Part shown: positions 10,886 to 24,145 of the stretch, piece by piece | Layout of the letters: each line of letters begins with the position of its first letter | How positions within the stretch are numbered: position 1 is the first letter of the stretch | DNA from: Oreocharis arfaki | Taxonomy: Eukaryota > Chordata > Aves > Passeriformes > Paramythiidae | Direction: 5' to 3' | Length of the DNA: 64,000 nucleotides | NCBI GenBank assembly: GCA_013398015.1 | Contig: VZRR01005755.1 | Span: 336,878 to 400,877 of the forward strand | The notes under the pieces: generated by a model | Database searches by the model: none | What the model was told of the DNA's origin: nothing | Seen by the model: the letters and a program-made list of their open reading frames with translations, nothing else | Program-made: the position numbers and the translations under genes

Positions 10886-13389
10886 AGATTTCCTTCCATT
10901 CAGCAAATCAGGAATGACATATGTCTGGTGCTCCCTTATGCTAAGGTAACTTTCCATGTGATGGTTGAAGACTACGTACCTTATTTTAGCCTTTTGTCGT
11001 CTGCAGATTTTTGTCATAGTTTTAAATGATTTTACCTATGTGCAATCTTTGAGGTGAAACATGGTGTAGAAAGATGTACATACAGAGATGTCTTTCATGG
11101 TCCTAGCTGATTTCATCACGATTCTTCTTGAAGTAACAAACTGGCCTTTTGCAAGTATCTGCAAAAATTATTTGATAGTGGAGTGGCAAAGGAGGACTGA
11201 ATATCCACCCAAACCAGAGTGATTGTACTCTGGACAGATATAGGATACTAGTGGTAAAACGAAGTCGAGGCCAGTGTTAAAGTCCTTGGACCCCAGGACC
11301 CCCACTGCACCAGGGACTCTTTCCATTGTCGCAAGTTCACCTGAAACATGAACTGGTCTCATATGAAGCTGGCACCAGAGGGCATCTGGTTTCCTGTTAT
11401 GTTTCCTTTTATTAGTCACCTGTGAGGCCACTACAGCTTCACAGTTCCTGCATGCAGGGAGCCAGGAGTTCAGATATTACTTACAATAAAAAACAACGAC
11501 ACCCATAGAAGACAGAATAAATTCTTGTTCCCATCTCCCCTTTCTCCTCTCATCTACCTGCAGGTGCTTCTGAAATAGAAATCTTTTGGATGCATCCCAT
11601 GGGAGTCAGCAGGGGGTAAACGTTGGCTCCTGTGAGATTCAGGCGCCAGCTCTTTGGGGATGTTCAGATCGTATGTCTAGACAAGATAACATCCTTCTCC
11701 GAACCCAGGAGCTAACCCCTGGGGAACCCATTATTCATGTATAAAACACCAAGAGAAACTTTCACTGCATGCAGCTTCCTTTTTCTTTCCCTCCCCCCCA
11801 CCGTGGGAATTGGCTTCGTTTAACCCTTTAATCCCTATGAAACAGCAACTTCCCTGCTTAAAGCCATGACTGTTTATCCTTCCACCCTTCAGGGCTCAGC
11901 ACTCTGCACCTGCAAAAACACTGTGTCTGGCTGAACAATGCCAGGTGAGCCTTCAGCAGCAGCTTTAATGTGAAGTCCAAACCCAGAGAGACCTCCTACT
12001 TTCCCCATGGAGAATAACAGTTCTTGGACTAAATCTCCAGCCCTGTCTGTAGGGCCCAGGTAGCACAAAACACCTGGCAGTTTGCCCTAAGAAAGCACCT
12101 GGAGTTGCTTCTGAGACAGAGGAATACCCTGAGCCTACTAGAGTAATAGGGATATGCAAGGTGCAGAAGGAATACAAGACACTTTATTCTGATCTACTTT
12201 CAGTAACATCGGGCCCCTAGAAAGTCTTGTGATCTAGTGTAACTTTGTAAAGGTTGAGGAATGGTTTGCGTTCTGGGTGACAGTAACACGGGGTAAAGCA
12301 TCTCCCAAGACTGAGGAATGTGTAAAATCAGTGAATGCTGTCTGGACAAGCACTTTTCCCTTTATGGGCTGACCAAAGGGTTACACACACCTTTTTTGTG
12401 TTTGCTATGGACAGATGCTACTGATTTTACATGAGCTAGTCTGACTGTGAAAATTCATCAGCAGATCACTTTTAATCTGGTTACGTGACTGGGTTATTTT
12501 ACCTACTCTCCATCATCGTATTGTTATACCATCAGATTTTTCCAAGGCCCTCAACGCATGGAGGCCAGCTTAGTGTCTCTACTTTTTTGTTTTCCTCAGC
12601 ATACTGTCCAGTCTTCTTAAGGCTTTTACTTTGGATTATAATGGTCAGAGAGGAAAACACAAATAAACATAGAACAGTCTCTCTGAGAAGATTTGCTTTG
12701 ATCTGTATCTTGCAACATGGCAAGAGACATCTGTCCACAAAAACATTCATCCCAGCAGTTCAGTTGTTGAAAGATGGAAGTCTGTTGCGTGTCTTTATGA
12801 GGTCTAGTTGGCAGAAGAGAGAAGAAATTTGGTCCTTACAGTAACCGCTATATCCAGAAATTATCTGGATCTTGGATATGACTGATCATGTGTATCTATT
12901 TATAAACAGCACTTGCAGGCAGCAGCAGCATATTGCTCTCTGTTATTGCATCTTGGCTGAGTTGAAAAAGTCCCTTTGAGGCAGGTGGTGTGTTTACACT
13001 GTGTGGATCCAACAGCTCTCTCCATTTATGAAAGAACAAGTGGCAATGGAGATAAGAAAATGGAATCCAGTAGACATGAATTATGCTTATTGAACAAAAC
13101 AGCAAACTTTTTTTTCTTCTTTTCCTGTGTATTGAGAGCTGCAGAGATTTCACAACATCCCATCTGATTCATCACGGTGATAGAGGTCCATGGCTGGATT
13201 AGAGTAGTAAAATTCTTGCAATCAACAATGTGGAAAAATCAAACTTTTTTTAATAAATGTTTCTACATTTAGAAAGAAGTGGGATGTTGCGCTCTTACAA
13301 CATGAGAGTAGTGAACTCAGATCCCTGTCCATTAGTAACTAAGTATGGTTTTAAACAACTTCAGTAAGGGATAAACATTTTGAAATCAG
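10886..13389. other. Unique noncoding sequence, nothing recognised
   Basis: No known repeat, RNA gene or exon is seen. A C-rich run ('ccctccccccc') lies near 11791-11801. A 'tgtataaaac' TATA-like string near 11739 lacks other promoter signals. The largest frame is a 119-codon plus-strand ORF (12485-12844) with a hydrophobic N-terminal part but no known domain. Confidence 0.55.
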
Positions 13390-15345
13390 TAGGCATGCAT
13401 AACTTGCACCCAAGAGTCCTAAAAAGGTTGTCTGAAGATCTCTCTAGCCAACTTAATTTAGTTTTGAATAAATCTTGGCCTTCCCAGTAAGTTCCTGTAG
13501 ATCATAGCAGCTAATTTTGTGCCAATGTGCAAAAGGCCTGAAAAGATGACCCAGCTAACAGTAAGCCAGTTAGCTTGACACCAGTCTTAGGCAAAAATAA
13601 AAACTGAAAGAAAAAAAGCCAAAACCACAAAAACAGGAGTCAAATAATTAAAAATTAGAGAACAATTGTACTTACTGTCAGTCAATATGGTTTAATAGAA
13701 ATGGGCCATGTAGAACAAAGACAATTTCATTCTCTGAAGAGATCACTAATTTTGTTAGCAAATGCCATGGGGAAAAGATAACAGACTCTAAAGGACTTTA
13801 TCTTTCCCGATATCCTCATTTTAAAAGCAAGTTGCACTGTCTCATTCCAATAAATTCTGCACTAAATTGCAGTTGATTAAACTCCTGTATAAAAAACGCT
13901 CATGGATTAGGGCACTTTTACAAATGAAGGTTTTCTGGAGAAGTTAGATGAGTAGATGAGAAATCAAATCTTTTCCCAGTGTTATCCAATAGCTAGATCA
14001 AATAAAACTGCAAAGAACTAGCAGGAGTATCCACTTATGTTTTTCTTTTTATTTTCTAAAAGCTCAGAATGATCGTCCCACACAAAAACGTTCCTGCCAT
14101 GCAAGGAAGCAATGGAAAAGAGTTTAAAAAATCTGAATCTTAGCTTAGTGTTAACTTGATTGAGAACAAAACCAGTATTTCAGCCTCTCATGAGTTATTG
14201 TGACAACATTTTTTTCTCTTTAAAATGGAGAGAGACATTGATTAAAAAGACCAAGATGCTTGATAAACCAAGCCTATTTAAATGAAGTACATACATGGGA
14301 GGAAACAAATAATTTTGGACATACCCTCAATAAAGAGGACTGTTTTCTGAAAAGTGGTGTCTCTGAAAGGGTCATAGCAGGCAATTGATTGAACACGTGG
14401 GAAAATTGTACTCAGAGAGTGGTTATCAATGGTTCACTGACAAAATGGAAGGATATTGGAATAAACGTCTACAGGGATTTGTTCCTGTTTCCTGTGCTAT
14501 TCAATATTTTCATTAATGACTGAATGACGGATTTTTGGTATTAAGTTTGCAGATGACACCAACTTGGGAGTTACTGGAGATGCTAGAAGGCAGGAGAACT
14601 GTTTAGCATGATTATAGCAAATTGGAGAAATAATCTGAAAAAAAATAAGGTGATCTTCAGTAGGAATGGTTATAAACACTCATTCCTTAAGCAGCAATTG
14701 TAATTTTCCCAGATACGGGATGGAGAGTGCTCTCTTGGTAGTGAGGATCTGAGATTGCATTAGGGCATGATCTGAACATGAGTCAACAGTGTTTTAATAT
14801 CACAAAAAAGACAAACAGTGTAGGGGGTGTATAAACACAAGTGTCGCCTGCAAAATGCATGCAGTAATCCTTTCCCGGAGTTCAGTGATGATGAAGCCCT
14901 AGATGGAGGCTCTTCCAAAGTCCTGAGGGCAACTTTAGACCTCTGATGCCAAACAACATGCAGATCAAGTGGAGGAAACTGAGAGGTGAATGATAAGGTT
15001 AGAGGTCTAGAAAAGAAGACATTGTTTGTCCTGGACTGTAGGTATGTAAAAGGCTGCTGCAGAAAGGAAATGGATGCTCAGTTTCTTCATGCTTATGGCA
15101 AGCCAAAGTCATGGCTTAAACGACAGAAGAAGATCCCAGATAGGAATGAGGGTAAAAAGCTTTCTAAGCCGAAGGCAGAGAATCACTCCAGTGCATTGCC
15201 TGGGGTGTTGTTCCCCTGGGAGGATTACTGGAGGTCTTTAAGAACAAATTAGAGAAAGATCTGTAGGGATAAAACAGCTGGAATTGAACCTGAATTTGGG
15301 TAGGGAGGTAGGCTGGAAAGGAATCTTAAAATCACTCTAATTTAT
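13390..15345 (+). mobile_element. Ancient, heavily decayed CR1 LINE: ORF2 reverse transcriptase relic
   Basis: This roughly 2-kb stretch follows the CR1 ORF2 consensus of the type common in turtles and crocodilians, in order. The blocks are: a start near 13405-13530 ('agagtcctaaaa', 'ctctctagcca', 'gtgccaatgtgcaaaag'); 'ccagttagcttgacaccagtc' (13565-13585); 'gtcagtcaatatggttta' (about 13679-13696); 'gtggttatcaatggttcac' (14420-14438); the palm block with 'cctgtgctattcaatatt' and the codons for Phe-Ala-Asp-Asp-Thr at 14546-14560, equivalent to the catalytic Y/FADD box; 'gaacatgagtcaacagtgt' (14772-14790); 'gtggaggaaactgagag' leading to 'gttagaggtctagaaaag' (about 14969-15016); and 'ggaggtctttaagaacaaatta' near the end of ORF2 (15229-15250). 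Stops and indels break every frame, so it is a fossil. The 13,750-14,250 part aligns poorly. The 3' octamers are not clearly preserved, and both limits are estimates. Confidence 0.8.
14546..14560 (+). other. FADD catalytic motif remnant of the CR1 reverse transcriptase
   Basis: The codons ttt gca gat gac acc encode Phe-Ala-Asp-Asp-Thr, followed by 'aacttgggag', which matches the residues after the catalytic box in CR1 reverse transcriptases. In active elements the two aspartates bind the catalytic metal ions. Here they survive inside a frame broken a short way upstream and downstream. Confidence 0.8.
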
Positions 15346-16160
15346 GAACATTTTAGTGAAAGAAACAATTCAATAGATGCTATACCAGTACAGGAAGGAG
15401 TGTTAATTAGAAGTAGAGTTGTAACTCTTATACAGGAATGAGCTTTGCATCCAAATAGGTTTACTGCTCTTGCTTTCTTTAACAAATTGACATAAATTAT
15501 GATGCAGAAAACATTTCATTGTGGCTTAAGGTTTGCAGGGACAATGTAAGATATATGTAAATTTGGTTTTCATTTCGGCAATAAATTCAGTCAAAGTAAG
15601 TGGGAATATTATTTATATTAATGAAAAATTTTGGTTTGATATTATCAAATAAATATATTTTGTTTCTTGCTTTGAAATTTTATTTTATATTGACGTTGAT
15701 ATTTTAAAAGATAAGTTTCACAGAAGATTTTAAAAGTGTGAATTACTTCAAAATGAAGCCTAATAATTTTCTTTGAACCAGAATTCATTTTGCAATTTTT
15801 TTTCCTCAAAAACAGTATCTTAGTACAAAATAAAGGGGTTTTTTTTTCAGCAATATTTTGTTTGGTGATGAAACAGAAAAAGTTTGTTATTCCCTAGTTG
15901 TGTTTGCAAGCCTTTTGAGACCTGGGTGAACTTGCTACACAGGAGCTGTGCACCAGCCCATTTCAACTACTTCTTCCAGCAGAATCTTGATTAAGAATAC
16001 TGTCTCTCCTTTGGACTGCAGACTTTCTCTCTCATTCAGTAATTTGCAGCAGCTAGGGAGGAAGTTAATACATTCCTCTATGTTTAGCATCATACAGAGG
16101 CATAAAAAACCAATGAAAAATTGGCAAAAAAAATGAAGACAAGCATATTGATGGCCCAAT
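15346..16160. other. Very AT-rich noncoding stretch
   Basis: From about 15480 to 15860 the sequence is strongly A+T-rich, with runs such as 'ttatttatattaatg', 'caaataaatatattttg' and 'ttttattttatattg'. It follows the decayed CR1 directly and may include unrecognised remnants of it or of another old element. No gene is seen. Confidence 0.6.
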
Positions 16161-19100
16161 AAAAGAAATGGCAGATAAAATGTAATGGTCTTTGATACCC
16201 AGAAAGCATGCCAGTAATTTCTTTAAATCTCAAGGTGACTGATCCATGATTTGCCAACATATTCTTTTCCTTCTTTCCCTTTCTTCTGTCATACACTTCT
16301 TGTGGATGTTATCTCCTATCAAGTGTACTTAATCTGGCTTGTGTTACTCTAACCCTTCAGTGAAGAGCAAAACCACCCTCAGCCTCATGGAGCTCCCTTC
16401 CGCATCCTTCTCTGACCTGTCCAATCCACTGGCTCCACAGCCTGCTCTTTACACTTGAATCAGTGAGGCTCATGGAGTTTGTGTGGGAGGCGGTTGAGCG
16501 CTCTTCTCCTCTATCCCTCTACTCACCTGTTCACATCTTCCCAACCCCCCTTCTCAGTCAAACATGTCCCTGAAGAGATAACAGGCTTTTCCTCCCTCAG
16601 TAACATGGGCTGCTGCTGCTCAGGCAAGAACTGCCTTTGAAGTGAGGGCATCAGAAATTGTCAAACAGCTGCAGAGACTCCTGAAGGTCACTTTCTGGTA
16701 AGAAACCCTGCAGGGTGTTGGCTTTGTGTCTGGGGGCCTATTTTACTTCTACAGTAGCTCACTTTTACCTTTAAATGTGAGCCTTGAATAGGGCTCCTGC
16801 TTGAGGCAACTTCACAGCAGTTGATTTATTTATTTTTGGCTTTTTTGAAGTACAGGGTGCCTATATTCTCTCAGGCAACACATGTAAAATCAGCTGTCTG
16901 AGTTAGGTCTTGCTTGCACCAGGTGTCCTTGACACCAGCTGGGAAGAGCCAGGGGTATCAAACCAGTGTAAAGATGATGAGAACAATACCCTGTGCTTTT
17001 CTAGATATCTCACCGGCCTGAACAGAAAAAGGAGTATTAAAAAAATTCTCTGTACCTCCTTGCTAAGCCAATCTGTAAAGCCTGCGTTCCTCCTCCAGTG
17101 CTTGTTAAACATGGCTTCCCTTCTACAGACAAGGGAAATGAAAATTTGTCTTTGAACTACTCTGCAGTTGTAATTTAATTCTTTGGCCTGTTAATTCAAC
17201 TACCCCAACTCATTTTAGTCCCAGCAAGTTAAGGAAAAGATACAGTTTTGGAGGCTTTTCACAACAAGCCCACTTTGAGATTCAGCCCAGGGAGCTTTCA
17301 AGAGCTGAGTGATTCCTCCAAGTTCAGGGCATGGAATTATCCTGTTTTGATGGCCAGTGGGGATGCAGATGACGCTCCTCTCCAAATATATGCAAGGATT
17401 TGTAACCCCAGTGATTCTCGTTGCCCTTCATCCCCTCTCCTGAGTTCCTCTTGATGCATCTGTTTCCACAGAGTCAGTTTTGTTTCAACTCCTGATTAAG
17501 ATATTGGTCCCTGAAGATTCTCTCTCTTCCAGACTGCAACTGTGAGCAAATACCTTTGACTGTCCAGAGCAGGAGGGACTGGCATCAGATCATCGAGGTT
17601 ATTTCCTGCTGTCAGCCCTGTCTTCTGGAAGACATGTCCCACTCTCAACCACAGAGAACATGGACAATTTTGAATCACTGCAGGAGCACTTCAGTCACCT
17701 GTCCTCCATCACCTTGTCGAGTCGTCGAAGGACTATACAGGAAAACAGACAATGAAGTAGAACTTTACTTGGGTAATGTGGGACATGATTTTTCCTTCAG
17801 AAGGTCTTCAAGAGAAAAGAACAAACTCATCCAGGCCAGCAAAAGGATTCCTGACGATGAATCTGGCACTGTCCAGGGTGTATGTATTTCAATATAAAGT
17901 CTGTGTGAATACAGTAAGTGGCATGGAATATTTCTCCACAATATAATTAATATCTTCTATGATATTTTATTCTGTTCCAATTCCTTCTGAATTAAAAAAG
18001 CAAGTAATTCAACCCAGCTGAGAGGTGCAAGGTGCAAGGAGTCTCTGTCTTCAGACAGGATGAGTGAGTGCTAATGTGAGCATGTTACAAAGAAAACCTT
18101 TGCCTCTGTAAAGGGTTTTATGTTTCCTTGAAGCAAGGAGTAGCTGCATTTGTACCAGCTCCACAGCCTGTCTGATATTGATATGTCTTGAGTCATCTTT
18201 GAAAGCCTGGTTCTTTCTTCTGATAGATAAATATAACCCCAGATTATTTTCACCCATCTGCAAGAGAAATCATTATGAAATTAACCAGTGATCAACCAAA
18301 CCACACAGGGAGCTCAGAAAGAGTTTTTAGGCTTTTTCAAATGGCTGGCTGTTCTCTCTCCATCTGGTTGTGTTTAGCTCTGAAATATAATTTTTGGTGC
18401 TGATCACTGCTGGGTAGACCATACAATTAAGGTATTTGAAAAACAAACATTTCTAAACCACTGATCATTGGGGAGATGGCTTAGAAACGACAGCCCATTT
18501 TCCAAGAAGATGGTTAGGAAAGGGAACCTGAACGCTTAAGATAACATTGAAAAGGAAACAGAAGAAGTCCAGGGAGGGGAAAAAAAAACAAAAGAAGAAA
18601 AAAGAAACCAACCAAATAAACCCACCCTCACTAACTGCTTCTCTGGTACTTTCAGACTTATATTACTTGAATGCTTTAAGGAATTGGGCCTAGTTTCTGT
18701 GGATTTCTATGGCTTCATGCCTCTACACAAGAGAGATGTACTGAGAAGTGGAACCTGTGACAGTTAGAAAACAAAAGATGTTTTCAGTGATAGGAGGAAT
18801 TTCAGCTCTGTAGGTCTTCTTTGGACTTTACAATATCAAATTTCAAGCACGAACGAGTGCAGGACTGAAGGCCCAGAGACAAATTTGGACGTGCCTCTCT
18901 TTACTGGTACCCTGCTGATTATTTCTTTTTCCCACCTAAACTCGGCTCACTTTGGCTCACCTCCCGTTCTCCTCGGGCAGCTGCATTTTTCTTCTTAAAC
19001 AATTCCAAAACGGTTCGTTGCTGAAGATAAGTGCCTGGCTCATTCTCACATGAAAGATGATTTAAAGCCAGGAAGTTTTTTACAGTTCCATTTTGACTAT

Positions 19101-22100
19101 TTTATCAGTTGACTAAGAAGATAGAGACAGTAAAAAAATAAAGACTGTGTGATTCGGTGGCTGGTGCAGGGTTACAAGTGTTCAGAAGCAAGCCAGAAAT
19201 TAAAAGCTTTGAACTCTTGCAGGGTTCAGGTATAAGTGTGAATGTTGCTGAGGCACTACTGTGTAATCTGTTTAAATCAAAAATCAGGATCTCCATCGGG
19301 GGTCAGCCCTGCCCTCAGATGCAGAAGTAAAGCCCGTCTCTAGCAATAGTACTGCTATTGCAGTCAACAATGTTGTGAAGATATTTGGTTAAGGATAGGA
19401 CATTTCTGGATTTCCTTGAAGTCCATGGCTGCCTTTGACTGAGGAGAGTAAAGGTTTTGGATCCTGCACAGGAAGGTGATGCAGAGGCCAGTGCAGAAGC
19501 CTCCAGAATGTGAGATAAGCTTTGACTAAGCCTTTTAATACTTGTATGCTTAAGCAAAGATAACCTCCAAGCTTTTGGCAGCCTTGCCCACAACTAGCTG
19601 AAACACAGAAGGACCAGGTAATTACCTAATGTGGTAAGAGCAGTTATGGGAAGTGTGTAAAAGGTAAGACAAACTCTACCTGAGACCAAGGCTCGCTCTC
19701 ACATCTGGGATTTTCATAACCAGTGCAAGTTCTTTCCCTTAATTTTGCTGAGATGCGTCTACTGTTGAGGTGAGTGTTGGCATGGCTTTGCTTCCTTCCT
19801 AGTCAACACTCAAGAAATCTTGAATGTTGTGGGCTTGTGGAGAATAGGGAGTGGAGTCCTGGGTCCCTCTTCCAGACTGTTACTGGGATGGAAAGGCTGT
19901 CAAAATTCTCAATTTTGCATCTTTTGAACAGTTGTTACTCAAAACATAGTCACATCTACCGAGTTAGACCTCCCTAGACTTTGGGAAGACTGCATCTCAG
20001 CATGTCAGCAGTGTGCAGGAGTTGCTGAATCCCTGGAAAGCACCTAGGGAGCTTCCATAAACAACTTTTAAAATGATAATGATAGTTAATGACCTAATTT
20101 CCTAGCCAGCCAAAATACCTGCGGAATCTAAGTCTCATATCTGAATTAATCTAAACTCCTGGGAGGTTTTGTTCTGGACTTAATACTCACAATTACTCCT
20201 TTATGTCTGGCATTTTTGGGGCCAAATCAAGACCCCAGTTTAGATATCCAAATAGTTGGATATAATTATTTATTTTCCACAAAATACCAGATTTCAGCAT
20301 TGTGTAACAGCAAGGGGTCTCAAGGAAAATGTGATTTTACCACCTTTCAATGAGGCAGATGTATGTGCAGAATATACTACATAAACAGCAGTCAAGCCTC
20401 AAAAAGCCTCAAAAAGAGAGTATGTATCCTTCTAAATTTCTTGATCCCATTATAGTTATGTTCCTTACTTCTAACCCAAATTTTCTTTGCTGTAAATTTG
20501 AAATTTTCTCCTTCATCCTTTACTCAATTGCTAGAGTGAAAGAGTCACCAACAGCCTCTTTGTAACTACTTGCCACATACTGAAAGACAATTTATCAGTT
20601 CTCTCTCCACCTTCATATTTTTTCCTTTCTTTTTCAAACTGGCATGTAGTATGCAACAAGTCCTGGATTCTACGTACAACTTCTGCCTCTTCTAGAAAGA
20701 CATCTAAGCTGCATTGCCATCAGTTCAGAGTGAGACCTGTCTATGTGGGACTCACTAGGCAAATCTATGCAAACTGAAAAATCAGCATATTCTGCCTGCT
20801 CTTGCAAGACAGCCTTTTGTGGTGAGTTCCTTATAATTATCCGTTAATTGTTGCGGATCCCATCTTGCCAAAAATTTGAAGATGTGAAGATTGGAGGCAG
20901 GTACAATTTGCAGCTCGCAGAGTACTTAGCTGTTCCAACAAAGACTTCAGCACCTTTCTACAACATATGCCCACAAGCCTGTGCTTTGGTATAAATGCCA
21001 ATAGGGTTTCTGCCTTGTGATATCATCTCCACTTCCTGGTAAGACCGGGTAGAATTGGCTGGTTTGATTTAACCTTCCTTTTCTTGGTAATCTTCCTTTG
21101 CAAAAGCATCTGTGTAGTTAAAAAGTCCCTAAAAGTGCATGAAATGTTCTTCAATAGCCTGAGACATGGAATGAAAGTCCTAATTCTAACCCATTAGAGA
21201 AAACATGATTTCTCCTCTCCTAGACTTCAGTTTTCTGCAGCCATCAGAGAAATAACTGCCCTGCCACACATGACAGGTCTCCTTCGTGCAGATGCTTCTG
21301 GTTTTGCTGATCAGTTTTCCCCACCTAGCACGTAGATACCTCTAGTGAGAAAACAAGGCTTTGGGAGCAGCTCTGGGCAGTAACCGTAGGACTGCTCACA
21401 TGCCATGTCCCAGAGAACAGGTCACCCATCTCCAAAATTGTGGTGGTGGGATTAGTGAGTACAGCATGAAAATCCCCAAGCCTCCCTCAGTGGAAACACG
21501 TACTGTGCAGAAACTTGGGCAGTATCCCATTGTACATCCTTCATAGGAGCAAATCTGTTTCACTTGAGCCGTCACCAAATTCTGTCTTTGCACCCAGAGA
21601 AGCACAGCTTCATTGTGCCCAGAAAAACAATAAGGAAACAAAGATGATCCATAGACTGTTTTTGATTGGGAACAAAATAGATTGCTATAGTTTTGTGGAA
21701 CTTATGAGCTCAAATATATCACACCATGGATTATACTTTGTGCAATTGTATTTATAGTTATTTAGCAATGTTAAAAACTACAGAGGGAGCCAATCACATT
21801 TCTAAACCATCTGGACTTTAGAAAAGAACCAGCTTAGACAACCAAGGCCAGGGCTTGGTTAGCTGTTTGCTTCAGTACATGTGAAATTGATTTTTTGCAC
21901 TCACTCTACCGTTGTACTTTCCCTTTTTTCAGTACAGCTCTGTTTTCCTGGCCTTGATCACAGAGAACCCCTAGGAACTCAAACACTGACAGCATATATG
22001 CTACTTTATCTGCACTGCTTTATGAGTTTGCATGTGCCAGAAAAAAGTTCAAAAGCTTCTTATCTTCAATTTCACAAATATATAAAAATATGTCTATATA

Positions 22101-23261
22101 AATGAGGAATGTTCCGTAGCCCGATAGCTTTACCATTAAGAATGAAGAGTTTTAATTTATTTGCTTATACAAATCTTCTGACTCCTGAAAAAAATGGCAA
22201 TTCAATCTGTATTCTGCATGAACTGCAGTAAGGTAGTATTAGTGATATTAAAATCATTTACTGTTGAGCCAGATTCTGAATTTCTTCTGTAAGTCAAAAT
22301 ATTATTGGCTTGTATGTGAGTTTTGTCTGAGTGAAGACATCAGATTTTAGCCCTGGTATAACTCCAGGTTTCATGTAACTCATTGCAAAATATTTTAAGA
22401 ACTAGTTAGGTATCTAGGTAGTAGGCATACAATTACAGGTGAAATGCCATGGTGAGTGGGATGAGCTACAAGTCATTTCAAAGACTGCACAGCAACATTT
22501 CACTGTGAGATATGACAAGAAATGAATCACATTACACCTTCAGTGAAAGTTTGGGTAAAAGGAATGAAGTTACCTTGTAGGAAAGAAAATTCAGTGAAGG
22601 TTTTAGTAACATTTCACCACGACACTAAAAGCGCACAGCTTTACAAAATACACCAAAGTTGTCCAGAGCCTGACACTGATGGAGAGAGAGAAAGTTCAGT
22701 ATGAGGCTGGAAATGAGTTCATCACAGGACAGACTCCAGCTTTGTATCATTCTGTAGAGTTGGGATGGAAACTACTGTGACTCAATATTGATCACTGCCC
22801 GGAATTGGTCAGGCAGTTGAACCAGGTGATTGTTGTACGTCTCTTCCAGCTGCAGTATTCTGTCCTCTTCTCTTCTATTACATTATATTGCAGTACGTGT
22901 AAGGAGCTTAGAGAGCCCATCCATACGCTCTTTACAAGACTCTTTCTTGATACCCAACTAAACACTCACCCCAGTTTTCCCCCTGTATTCATCTTTGTTG
23001 CTGTGTGAGTGCAAGATATACCAAACAGGAAAAAACACACTGCATTAGCCAATTCAAATAGAGAACTTTGGCTAGGGCTGTGGGGTGGGATGTGGTTGTT
23101 ATCTTGACATGCTGAGAATGATTTCTCATATTTCTCGTATTCTCATATTCAACTGTGTGCAACTGGCACGAAGCACCCACTCTGCAGGAACTAATCCCAT
23201 TCTAGTATTCCCTGACTCAGTGAAAAAAAGTGGCTTAATAAAGGTGTCAATTAATAAATTA

Positions 23262-23262
<1 letters not shown>
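16161..23262. other. Unique noncoding sequence with small repeats
   Basis: I recognise no gene, RNA or interspersed repeat here. Minor items are an A-rich low-complexity run near 18575-18610 and a 10-bp tandem pair at 20396-20415. Open frames reach at most 113 codons (17556-17897, plus strand) and show no known domain. A segment near 18880-19080 reads like unique, non-repetitive sequence that could be a conserved element, but conservation cannot be judged from one genome. Confidence 0.5.
20396..20415. repeat. 10-bp tandem duplication
   Basis: Two perfect adjacent copies of 'gcctcaaaaa' lie at 20396-20405 and 20406-20415. This is a small slippage-type duplication with no evident function. Confidence 0.85.

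Positions 23263-23296
<34 letters not shown>
23263..23296 (+). repeat. A34 homopolymer run
   Basis: Thirty-four consecutive A residues follow 'aataaattac'. Such a run may be the tail of a retrotransposed sequence (an AATAAA hexamer occurs shortly before, within 'ttaataaatt') or simply an expanded mononucleotide tract. I could not identify a retrocopy body upstream or an obvious target-site duplication, so the origin is open. Length is likely polymorphic and prone to assembly error. Confidence 0.9.
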
Positions 23297-23298
<2 letters not shown>

Positions 23299-24145
23299 AA
23301 TTTCGTGGAAGGATAAAAGGGGTGAGACAGACCCCTATTTCCACTGGCAATGATTTCAGCGCAGCTTTTAGGGAAATACCGATCTTTTGGGTTGTGGCTG
23401 GCTTACTGAGCACCTCCCTTGTCATATAATTGCCCATGAAATTGCAGCCCACACGGTTAAAATATTAAACAGGATAACATTACAGTTTTTAATCCACAGC
23501 TGAGACAAAGCAGAAATCAGGAATAATCCTGTTCAACAGCACCACGTTTACTGTCTGATGTGGGAGGTGTTGATTAGCTTTTAAGTAGAAACATATTTTT
23601 TAAAGTTACATAATCTGATGCTCAGATTTCCCCCTCCCCCTTGAAAAGAATTAAACTAAATATTATGAGAGATTTAAAAGTTCTCCAGGCCTTTGGCTTT
23701 GGGGGAAAGGGGGTGCACCTGCAGCTGGAGTTTTCCTTTCTCCTGCTCCCAAACCCATTACTCAGTGAAGAATATTTGTGCAGTGCGTCATGTTTAAGAT
23801 CACTCATTAAAGTCATCAGAACCTGACTCAGCTGTTACTCAGTACTTCCTCGGGCAAAACCAATGGAAATTTGCCTGAAGGAAGACTGGGGATTGAATGA
23901 AAATGGCAGGAGGTATAAGGAACTGAGGCATAGAAATTGGAAGGACAAAGGATCTCTTCCCTTGTTCATGACCCACTATGACCTGTCCCAGCAGCTTTGC
24001 ACCTTGGGACACCCCTTGCAAGGCACCAGGTAACTTCCTGTTGTTTTCCTTATCTTGATGTGCCCCCTCTTCTGTAGAGCGGGTTTTGGACACAGTTCTT
24101 AGACCTCCACTAAATTAATTTAATTGCCTGTTGTTGTATGTGCAG
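23297..24145. other. Unique noncoding sequence, nothing recognised
   Basis: There is no recognisable repeat or gene. A 'ggaactgaggcatagaa' string near 23918 faintly resembles the complement of the MIR core but lacks supporting flanks. A C/T-rich stretch lies near 23630-23642. Confidence 0.5.

Noticed and set aside
11660..11790. LTR or promoter around 'tgtataaaac'
   Set aside because: There is one TATA-like string without recognisable LTR ends, a polyadenylation signal at the right distance or other promoter elements.
23905..23960. Possible minus-strand MIR at 'ggaactgaggcatagaa'
   Set aside because: There is a single short match with no supporting neighbouring blocks.
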